In this document: positions 16,690-23,536 of the stretch, one piece after another
Position numbering within the stretch: the stretch's first letter is position 1
How the letters are laid out: every line of letters starts with the position of its first letter
Origin: Enterococcus rivorum
Lineage (GTDB): Bacteria; Bacillota; Bacilli; Lactobacillales; Enterococcaceae
Assembly (NCBI RefSeq): GCF_001742285.1
Contig: NZ_MIEK01000019.1
Location: 1 to 50,658, forward strand
DNA: 50,658 bases
Direction: 5' to 3'
The notes under the pieces: generated by a model
Databases searched by the model: none
Seen by the model: the letters and a program-made list of their open reading frames with translations, nothing else
Told to the model about the DNA's origin: nothing
Position numbers and translations under genes: made by a program

Positions 16690-19335
16690 ATGAAGAAAAA
16701 AATGCAGTTATTTTTTAAAGAAAACTGGCCTTACATGGTCGCTAGCTTTTTTATTCCTTTCTTGATTATGGTCATTGTGTTTTTAAGTATCGGAATCTAT
16801 CCTGGTAGCAGCCGGAGCGTGATGGCCAGTGATGCTTTTTCACAGTTTTCAAATTTTCACGCAAGCTTTAATAATGTTTTACATGGAAAACAGAGTATTT
16901 TTTATAGTTGGAATGCTTCATTAGGGTTAAATTATCTTTCCTTGATTTCTTATTATCTTGGCGGTTTATTTACACCACTTGTCCTATTTTTCAACAATCA
17001 AAATATTCCTGATGCATTGTATCTTATTACACTGCTAAAAATCGGTTCAGCGGGATTAGCCTTTTGGTTCTTCGCTAAGGAGACCTATAAAATTCCTAAA
17101 TGGGCTCATGTAGCATTGAGTGTTCCTTACGCTCTAATGTCTTTTGCAACGGCACATTCAGAACTTATTATGTGGTTAGATGCGTTCATCTATTTACCTC
17201 TAGTTATTTTAGGCATCCATCGTCTGATGGATTTGCGAAAACCAAGATTGCTTTTCATTAGCTATTTATTGCTATTTGTCACGAATTTCTATATGGGTTT
17301 TATGATTGGTGTTTTCTCAGTTCTTTATTTTACCGCCCGAACATTGACGAACTGGAAACAATATAAAGGAAGAATATTACCCTATTTTATTACTTCCTTA
17401 CTAGCTGGCGGTGCTTCAATGATTTTGGTTTTACCAGCTGTACTTGATTTACGAGCAAATGGTGAAACGTTGTCCAAAGTCAGTCAGTTCAAAACAGAGG
17501 CAACCGCTTTTTGGGATATTGTTATGAAAAATATGATTGGCGTGTATGATACAACAAAATATGGCTCAATTCCATTTATTTATGTTGGTTTACTTCCGTT
17601 AATCTTCTGTATCTTTTACTTTGTTACCAAACAAATTTCTTTGAAAAACAAACTTCTTTTCGGTAGCTTGTTTGTGGTCCTAATCGCTAGTTTTTATATT
17701 GTGCCACTTAACTTATTTTGGCATGGGATGCACGCCCCTAACATGTTTTTATTCCGTTACAGTTTTCTTTTCTCTTTCTTAGTTGTCCTCTTAGCTGGTT
17801 ATGGTTGGGAAAAATTTGAAACAGATGATTTAGGATTACTTACAGGAACTATAATTATTATTGCCGCCGTCTTTTCCATTGCAGAAGGAACCAAAGGAAC
17901 GACTAGCTATGACTATATTCCTATCTCAACGTTTATTATCACGGTAGTCTTTCTATTTCTTTACCTTGCTGGAATTGCTTTTTACCAATTGAAAAAGCTT
18001 CCGATGAAGCACTTGATTGTTTTATTACTGCTACTAGTAACTGGCGAAGCGCTGATTAATACACATTCTATGATTAACGGAATTTTAACCGACTGGAATT
18101 ACGCTTCCCGTAGCTTATATTCTGAGCCTTTCCCAGATATTACTAAGTTAGTGGATAAAACAAAAAAAGAAAATGATTATTTTTATCGTTTAGAAAATTT
18201 AAATCCTGTCTCCTCCAATGATAGTATTAACTATGGATACAGCGGAGTTAGCTTATTTTCTTCTATTCGAAATCGACACTCTTCCGCTTATTTAAACGAC
18301 TTAGGGTTCCGTTCTAGAGGAACCGCATTAAATATCCGTTACCCTAACAATACGTTGTTAATGGACTCTTTCGTTGGAATAAAATACAACCTTTCCGAAA
18401 ATGATCCATTGAAATATGGATTCAACCAAACTGGAACAGCTGGGAAGTTTTCTCTTTACGAAAGTGACTATGCTTTACCATTAGGATTCCTAGCGAATAA
18501 AGACATCTATGATGTCAAACAACCAGCTAATGATAATTTAGGAAGTCAAACCAATTTATTCAACGCTTTATCAGAATTAGATCAAAACTATTTTACTTTT
18601 TACGAACCAACGATCATCGACCAAAAAAATGTAATCATCCAAAGAAATGGTGGCAATGTCACATACAGTGAACAACAAAATAATATCGCAAAAGATATCA
18701 CTTGGACTGTTAGAGTCCCTGCAAATACGCAAGCTTACTTGAGCTTATTCCCCACTGATTTTAATCAATTGGAAAGCTCAACAGCGACCATGACTGTTAA
18801 TGGTGTCAGCCAAAAATCACAAATTAACATTACTGGTCAATATTACAACATTGGCTACTATGCTAAACCAACAACCGTAACATTCAGCGTTAGCTTTTAC
18901 GGAACTAAAGCAGTCAGCTTTATGGAACCTAAAGTAGTCGGTTTGAATATCGATTCCTTTGAAAATGCCATCCGAACGATTCAAAATAACGGTGCTGATT
19001 TAACCGTTGCAGGACGGAAAGCAACTGGAACTGTAACAGCTAAAAAAGATCAAGTGTTATTAACTACCATTCCTTATGATAAAGGCTGGAAAGCTTACGT
19101 AGATGGTAAAAAAGTGCCGATTAAAGCCTATAAAAAAGCTTTTGTTAGCATTCCTATCAGCGCTGGAGAGCACTCACTTGTCTTTACCTATTTACCAGAA
19201 GGATTTACTATTGGAGCAATCTTATTCGTAGGTTGTATTGGCGCTTTCGTATTTTATGAAAAAGTCATTAACAAACCAAAACTAACCTTAGTTTCTAATA
19301 AACGTAAAAAGAAAAAATCGAAACCAACTTCTTAA
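16690..19335 (+). CDS. yfhO: YfhO-family polytopic membrane protein (teichoic acid glycosylation)
   Basis: An 881-residue protein with about 12-13 hydrophobic segments in residues 13-455. A large extracytoplasmic domain follows (about 460-845), then a last helix (about 849-870) and a very basic tail (KRKKKKSK). Length and layout match YfhO. In Bacillus and Listeria (GtlB) family members move undecaprenyl-linked sugars onto lipoteichoic acid outside the membrane, working with a CsbB/GtlA-type partner. No such partner is in the window. GAGG lies 6 bases before the ATG. It is monocistronic, convergent with the LCP gene and close to MprF, so this stretch is devoted to envelope polymers. Confidence 0.88.
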   Translation: MKKKMQLFFKENWPYMVASFFIPFLIMVIVFLSIGIYPGSSRSVMASDAFSQFSNFHASFNNVLHGKQSIFYSWNASLGLNYLSLISYYLGGLFTPLVLFFNNQNIPDALYLITLLKIGSAGLAFWFFAKETYKIPKWAHVALSVPYALMSFATAHSELIMWLDAFIYLPLVILGIHRLMDLRKPRLLFISYLLLFVTNFYMGFMIGVFSVLYFTARTLTNWKQYKGRILPYFITSLLAGGASMILVLPAVLDLRANGETLSKVSQFKTEATAFWDIVMKNMIGVYDTTKYGSIPFIYVGLLPLIFCIFYFVTKQISLKNKLLFGSLFVVLIASFYIVPLNLFWHGMHAPNMFLFRYSFLFSFLVVLLAGYGWEKFETDDLGLLTGTIIIIAAVFSIAEGTKGTTSYDYIPISTFIITVVFLFLYLAGIAFYQLKKLPMKHLIVLLLLLVTGEALINTHSMINGILTDWNYASRSLYSEPFPDITKLVDKTKKENDYFYRLENLNPVSSNDSINYGYSGVSLFSSIRNRHSSAYLNDLGFRSRGTALNIRYPNNTLLMDSFVGIKYNLSENDPLKYGFNQTGTAGKFSLYESDYALPLGFLANKDIYDVKQPANDNLGSQTNLFNALSELDQNYFTFYEPTIIDQKNVIIQRNGGNVTYSEQQNNIAKDITWTVRVPANTQAYLSLFPTDFNQLESSTATMTVNGVSQKSQINITGQYYNIGYYAKPTTVTFSVSFYGTKAVSFMEPKVVGLNIDSFENAIRTIQNNGADLTVAGRKATGTVTAKKDQVLLTTIPYDKGWKAYVDGKKVPIKAYKKAFVSIPISAGEHSLVFTYLPEGFTIGAILFVGCIGAFVFYEKVINKPKLTLVSNKRKKKKSKPTS

Positions 19336-19338
19336 AAC

Positions 19339-19380
19339 AAAAGATGATGCCGAGCTAAAAAGCGCTGCATCATCTTTTAT
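19339..19380. terminator. Bidirectional terminator between yfhO and the LCP gene
   Basis: Perfect 12-bp arms AAAAGATGATGC/GCATCATCTTTT with T-rich tails in both directions lie between two converging genes. Confidence 0.88.
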
Positions 19381-19443
19381 TATTGTTTTTTGGAACATAC
19401 CAATAACATTTCTAGCTTAAAATAGTTCCTGTTTCTAAAAAAC

Positions 19444-20370
19444 TTATTGTTTCTCTCCACTTTTCAAAAACTCTTGGATCGCTTGTGCATTTTTTTCTGC
19501 ATCAATTTCAATCACACTACCTGATTCAGTATAATCGTTAAAATCCCAACTTCCTTCTACAGGAACCGAAAGTGTTTCTAAGTTTTTGACTTTTCCAGAA
19601 AGAAAATCTTTAGCCAAATCAATTAACAAATCTGAAGGAATGTTGGTGTCTAAATAACCGACTGCTTCCCCAGCAATTTTTGGTAACTCTAAAATCGGTA
19701 CCGCATTTTTAGCTTGTTGGGCTAACGCGTTCATGACTTGTTGTTGTCTTCTTACTCGACCAAAATCACTTTCTTCATCTTTACGGAAACGTGCATATTG
19801 AAGCAATGTGTTCCCATCCATCCTTTGTTTTCCCTTGAGAATATCGACACCGTCTAGATTAATATCTTTTTCAGCATCAATTTCTACTCCTTTTGGATAA
19901 ATATCGTCAACTAATTTAACAAAATTACTGAAATCAACGACTGCATAATAATTGATTGGTAAGTTAAAGCTATCGTTTAAAACTGTTTTTGTTAACTGGG
20001 CACCCCCATAGGCATACGCAGCATTAATCTTGTCCATTCCATCATTAGGTATATTCACATAGGAATCTCGCATAATTGAAATCAACTTCGGTTGCTTCGT
20101 TTTACTGTTATAATGTCCCACCATTAATGTATCTGATCGTCCTTCATCTCCGTCATCTTTTCGTCCATCATCACCAATAAACATAATTGTGATCTCTTTT
20201 GTATTGGTCTGTTTGTCTCCCGAAAAATCATTATTGATGGTTGTATTTACTTTAGCTTCAGCACTTTTTTTCCCGATATAAAAGTTCATTGCGCTATAAC
20301 TTCCTGCTGCTGAGATTACTAATAAAACCGAAAGAAAAATAACTATAACAATCTTGGTTGTCTTTTTCAT
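19444..20370 (-). CDS. LytR-CpsA-Psr (LCP) family wall-polymer ligase
   Basis: A 308-residue type II membrane protein with an N-terminal helix (about 7-30) and an extracellular LCP domain. LCP enzymes attach teichoic acid or polysaccharide from undecaprenyl pyrophosphate carriers to peptidoglycan, using Mg2+. Conserved motifs are visible: GRSDTLMVG near 72-82, SIMRDSYV near 95, and YARFRKDEESDFGRVRRQQ near 190-210, which holds the pyrophosphate-binding arginines. GAGGG precedes the ATG. It is the only gene downstream of an M-box magnesium riboswitch and its terminator, so its expression should rise when magnesium is low. Confidence 0.93.
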   Translation of the reverse strand: MKKTTKIVIVIFLSVLLVISAAGSYSAMNFYIGKKSAEAKVNTTINNDFSGDKQTNTKEITIMFIGDDGRKDDGDEGRSDTLMVGHYNSKTKQPKLISIMRDSYVNIPNDGMDKINAAYAYGGAQLTKTVLNDSFNLPINYYAVVDFSNFVKLVDDIYPKGVEIDAEKDINLDGVDILKGKQRMDGNTLLQYARFRKDEESDFGRVRRQQQVMNALAQQAKNAVPILELPKIAGEAVGYLDTNIPSDLLIDLAKDFLSGKVKNLETLSVPVEGSWDFNDYTESGSVIEIDAEKNAQAIQEFLKSGEKQ

Positions 20371-20484
20371 TTTATGCCCTCACTTACTTGTCTAATTTAC
20401 TCTTTTATTGGTCTACTTGTTTCCTATACTTCTTGTTTCACTTCTCAAATGATTTTCTTTAGCTAAGAATTAAAAAAATATACA

Positions 20485-20523
20485 ATAAAAATCCCTTCGC
20501 TATTCAGTTGCTCAGCGAAGGGA
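20485..20523 (-). terminator. Intrinsic terminator of the M-box expression platform
   Basis: Perfect 10-bp arms TCCCTTCGCT/AGCGAAGGGA (20492-20501 and 20514-20523) are followed on the minus strand by a T5 run. It lies about 30 bases after the M-box aptamer and 115 bases before the LCP start, where a riboswitch attenuator is expected. The competing antiterminator pairing was not resolved. Confidence 0.88.
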
Positions 20524-20555
20524 GAAGATTTCAGCAAAAAAAGCCTGCAAGTCAT

Positions 20556-20717
20556 CACTCTCATCGTTGAGTTTTAGCACTATACAACGTAAAAAGCCTT
20601 GCTTTTAGCTACTTTGTGAAAAGCCTTAATTCGACAATTCCTGTCCTACCCATTACTGTCTTTCGACATTTTTGAGCAGTAGCCTATGTTTGTACAGGAG
20701 CCTCACCTAACAAGTTC
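20556..20717 (-). ncRNA. M-box (ykoK leader) magnesium riboswitch
   Basis: On the minus strand the M-box core reads in order. TTAGGTGAGGCTCCTGTA opens the aptamer (20710-20693). Next come CAAAAATGTC and AAAGAC, then AATGGGT and ACAG, and finally AGTGCTAAA followed by CTC and ACGAT (ending near 20560). These blocks match the Mg2+-sensing M-box known from Bacillus mgtE. In that class, Mg2+ binding compacts the RNA and favours the terminator. A promoter lies just upstream and a terminator just downstream. Unusually, the next gene is an LCP ligase and not a magnesium transporter. Confidence 0.95.
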
Positions 20718-20732
20718 TATAAGTTCATTCTA

Positions 20733-20761
20733 AATATAGCCATTAGGAAAAATGAAGTCAA
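20733..20761 (-). promoter_or_regulatory. Promoter of the M-box/LCP transcript
   Basis: TTGACT (20761-20756), a 17-base spacer and TATATT (20738-20733) form a near-consensus promoter. Transcription would start close to 20726, about ten bases before the aptamer. Confidence 0.85.
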
Positions 20762-20911
20762 TTGATTTTCATTAAGATTTTTTTAACATTCCTCTCCAAA
20801 AAAAATGACGCCACGTGTTAGAACCCTAAGAGTCCCAGTTTTTCCAGTTAGAGTAAGCATCTAGTAACTAACGAAATTTATTGTTGATTCTGCTGTTTTC
20901 TTTACCTTTTC

Positions 20912-21058
20912 TTAAACTTTATTCTTCTCTATTGCTTCTTGAAAAGATGCCGAAACAAGCGACTTTAAAAATTCATCGTGAATTATATCCAAAATATCCT
21001 AGTGGAATTCTGCAATAAAAGATTTGCTACAACGTAAAAGAGTAAGCGAATAGTAATC
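20912..21058 (-). pseudogene. Possible C-terminal gene remnant
   Basis: On the minus strand a protein-like frame of about 48 codons runs to a TAA at 20912, interrupted once by TAG. After the TAG it reads DILDIIHDEFLKSLV and ends AIEKNKV. No start codon or ribosome binding site is present, and the family is not recognised. It may be the tail of a deleted gene between the GyrI-like gene and the M-box. The rest of 20762-21073 holds nothing else recognisable. Confidence 0.25.
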
Positions 21059-21073
21059 GTTTATTTTCTTTTG

Positions 21074-21114
21074 AAAAAAACCAGACTAAATTGGTTGCTT
21101 CCAATCTAGTCTGG
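21074..21114 (-). terminator. Terminator of the GyrI-like gene
   Basis: A 14-bp stem (21081-21094 with 21101-21114, one mismatch) is followed on the minus strand by T7. It lies directly after the gene. Confidence 0.92.
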
Positions 21115-21121
21115 GATTTAA

Positions 21122-21757
21122 TTATTTCACTTTTTCAATACGGACACGTAAAATGGTTTTTAAATTTTCTACAGCTGTTCTATTAAAATCGTTCAGATAA
21201 ATTTCTTTGTGATCTTTGCTGATTCTTTGATACCCGTTTTCTTCAAGATATTCTGCTAACTTTCCAAAGGATTCGGGTTCACTTTCAAAGCTTCCTTTAT
21301 GCAAAATTTGACCTACTAGTCCTTCTTCCACCGTTTCTAACTGCAACTGATTTAGTAACAAAGTCGATACTTTCTTCTCACTTAATTTCAACGCTTCTGC
21401 AAACACTTCTGGTGTCACAAACTCGGGTTGTTTTAACATGATTTTATAAACAAGTTTTGATTTATCTAATGGACTATCTTCAATAGGATCTTTCAATGAC
21501 CAAAAACCTTCTAGCGGATAAACCGCATAATCGAACGCGTCTGGAAAATGAATTCCTTTCTTCGGCGCCATTTTGATTGCATAAGCTAAAGAATACAAGG
21601 CACTAACTTTTTCTCCAAAAGCTGGTTCATTTGGATTTCCTTCGCCTTCGATAGTAATAAATGTCTGAGCTGGTAGCTGACTAATGATCGGTTTTTTGCC
21701 AGTCGGATAAATTTCTTTCTCTACTTTTTTCCATTCGTATTTTTGTTTCTTCTCCAT
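21122..21757 (-). CDS. GyrI-like small-molecule binding domain protein
   Basis: A 211-residue cytoplasmic protein of the stand-alone GyrI-like family, related to the effector-binding domains of BmrR/Rob. The beta-alpha pattern with FITIEGEGNPNEPAF near residues 27-41 and the aromatic FDYAVYPLEGFWSL are typical. There is no DNA-binding domain, so it probably binds or detoxifies a small hydrophobic compound. AGTGAGG lies 8 bases before the ATG at 21757; the frame open to 21766 begins with GTG. Single gene with its own terminator. Confidence 0.82.
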   Translation of the reverse strand: MEKKQKYEWKKVEKEIYPTGKKPIISQLPAQTFITIEGEGNPNEPAFGEKVSALYSLAYAIKMAPKKGIHFPDAFDYAVYPLEGFWSLKDPIEDSPLDKSKLVYKIMLKQPEFVTPEVFAEALKLSEKKVSTLLLNQLQLETVEEGLVGQILHKGSFESEPESFGKLAEYLEENGYQRISKDHKEIYLNDFNRTAVENLKTILRVRIEKVK

Positions 21758-22257
21758 ATAAAGCACCTCACTTAATTGATATTCACAGTATAAACCCTAA
21801 CCTTAAGTACGAGTCAAATAAAGTTATTGAAAAATGTTGCAGTATCTGTTTTTACGATATTAAACCACGTCAATTTATATACAACTGAGTAATTTTTACT
21901 CAAAAGAGGTTTTACCATAAGTTGCGTATCTATTTTTACGTATTTGTTCACTAGCGTTGTTTCTATACAAGAGACTAAACAATGTTTGTTCCTCTAGTTT
22001 CACCAGTTTTTTTAAAGCGTTTGCTCCCAATGAAACAGCGGAACTACTAGCAAATATTACCAGTAGCCTTAATCAGAAGCCAATGTGAATGACTTGAGCT
22101 TGCCATCTATTTAGCCTAAGTTTGAAGCTTGAAAGCCCTGAAACCTGAACTTTGGGCTCAGAGCGGTTCCTCAGTTTTTCGGTGGAAATAACTGTTGGTG
22201 TTGGAGCCTAGTCTCTCCTTTTTTATTGAAAGATCAGAATCGTTTAATCTATTTTTG
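21758..22257. other. 500-base intergenic region with a possible remnant
   Basis: No convincing gene. On the minus strand, 21896-22072 is an open frame of 58 codons with a hydrophobic start (LRLLVIFASSSAVSLG) and a charged end, but no ATG, GTG or ribosome binding site at its beginning. It looks like the tail of a lost membrane protein. Between 22100 and 22230 several short G-rich words occur, with no clear RNA fold. Confidence 0.35.
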
Positions 22258-22300
22258 AAAAAAGAAAAAGAATGATCAGATTAACTGAATTCATTCTTTT
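22258..22300 (-). terminator. Terminator of the ASCH pseudogene
   Basis: The arms (22265-22275 with 22291-22300) pair over about 10 bp. On the minus strand they run into a T-rich tract. Confidence 0.7.
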
Positions 22301-22313
22301 CGCTACAATTTCT

Positions 22314-22767
22314 TTACTTATTCAGACGAACACTTTTAAATTCGGAAGGATTGCCTTCAGGCGTTACTTGTTTGATATGCTCCAGATTCAACCAATCATC
22401 GATCTTTTTCTGTCTAGCAAAAACCATCGGCTCAATTAATTCTACCTTTTCAACAGTCACCAAACAAAGAATTTTCTTTCCGTACCAACGTTTTTTCTGT
22501 GTTTCTGATAACTGTAAGGCTTCTTGATGGCTTACTAGAATAGAAATTGATTCATCTGGTGTCATTTTTTCTGAATGAAACACACTTTGCCTCTACCTAT
22601 GATACTTCCTGAACCATCATTTTGGATGAAATACAGCGTCTCTCCCGAAAAAAACACGACGATGAGGTGTTTTTCTGCCCGCTGCTCCTCGAACGGTCAT
22701 GGTTTGGTGCCACTTAATAATTTATCCCAAACCTTTGATTTCGCCTCTGTATAGATTAAATGTTCCA
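22314..22767 (-). pseudogene. ASCH-domain protein gene, frameshifted
   Basis: The minus-strand gene starts at the ATG at 22767 (GGAGG 8 bases upstream) as MEHLIYTEAKSKVWDKLLSG. It then needs three single-base frame changes to reach the stop at 22314. The first is near 22694, at an AAA run (reads on as TMTVRGAAGRK). The second is near 22655, at a T7 run (back to ETLYFIQND). The third is near 22585 (reads on as VFHSEKMTPDES). The joined protein of about 150 residues looks like an ASCH domain, an RNA-binding fold related to PUA. The last 89 codons form an open frame from a GTG at 22583, but with no ribosome binding site there it is probably not expressed. Confidence 0.78.
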
Positions 22768-22831
22768 TTCAATACTCCTCCATTCACTTCAATCAAAAAA
22801 CGATAGAAATAGAGACAAGTTATCTAGTGCC

Positions 22832-23164
22832 TTAATAATCTAGTTGTTTTAGTCGAAGTAGAAACGAATCATTCGTGTGTTTATGAATGCTGTACAATTC
22901 TTTTATATGTCTTTTCATTTTCTTTTCTTCTTTGTCCGTAGCATCAAATAAATCCATCAAAACGTTCAAGCCGTATTCAAGTAAGCTCAAAGAACCAGCC
23001 CCTCCAAGATCAACTCCCATTCGTTCGGTATCACTTAACTGACCTTTTTTCATTTCGGCAAGCTTCTCGTTAAAATCCCCTTCAACAAGAATCTCATCTG
23101 TCTTTTTAGCCACTTCTTTTTGTAACGCTTCTTTCGTTGAAACAACAACTCTTCTGATTTCCAT
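22832..23164 (-). CDS. Small helical protein, unknown function
   Basis: A 110-residue soluble, charged protein. The N-terminus (RRVVVSTKEALQKEVAKK) looks like a beta strand then a helix. The middle has a glycine-containing turn (VDLGGAGSLSLLEYG). The C-terminal half is basic and helical. No family is recognised. AAAGG lies 9 bases before the ATG at 23164; the frame open to 23182 starts with TTG. It lies 65 bases upstream of the broken ASCH gene in the same direction and may have formed an operon with it. Confidence 0.65.
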   Translation of the reverse strand: MEIRRVVVSTKEALQKEVAKKTDEILVEGDFNEKLAEMKKGQLSDTERMGVDLGGAGSLSLLEYGLNVLMDLFDATDKEEKKMKRHIKELYSIHKHTNDSFLLRLKQLDY

Positions 23165-23427
23165 GTCAATCAACCTTTCCAATATTTATATAGTTTAAGT
23201 TAAAATAACCTTAGAATGTATCTGAAAACTAGGGAAAATCCAGAGGAAAATCGCAACTTATATGCCCCGTAAGCGAAATTTTATAACAACCGTTTATAAT
23301 ACATACCTTGAAGATGGTCATTGCTAGACTTTTTGAATACCATCTAATTGAACATTGTCTTTATTTTTATTTCAAAAAGGAAGTAAATTTTTCTTTTTAT
23401 TGAAAGAACACTAATCGTTCTTTTTGA

Positions 23428-23530
23428 TATAATAAAAGTATAGAAAGATCTTCAGTTAGCACACATTTCTTTCTAAATTATCTCCCCTTCTAATAACCAT
23501 TGAGGACTCTAATAGACCTTGGTGGTTATT
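23428..23530 (+). ncRNA. Candidate small RNA antiparallel to the mprF 3' end
   Basis: On the plus strand a TGn-extended perfect -10 (TGATATAAT, 23425-23433) is followed about 60 bases later by a 14-bp stem-loop (23492-23505 with 23517-23530, partly G-U). No open frame with a ribosome binding site lies between. The tail after the stem is T-rich but broken by CCC. The stem could instead be the mprF end, although the minus strand lacks a T run there. A weaker hairpin (AAAGAAC/GTTCTTT) overlaps the promoter. Confidence 0.35.
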
Positions 23531-23536
23531 TCCCTT

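Noticed and set aside
22100-22230. T-box or other riboswitch near 22.1-22.2 kb
   Set aside because: A GGTGGAA word resembles the T-box motif, but the rest of the core, a specifier stem and a downstream target gene are missing.
22314-22583. An 89-codon gene of its own at 22314-22583
   Set aside because: It is the in-frame tail of the broken ASCH gene. Its GTG has no ribosome binding site and the missing N-terminal half is readable just upstream in other frames.
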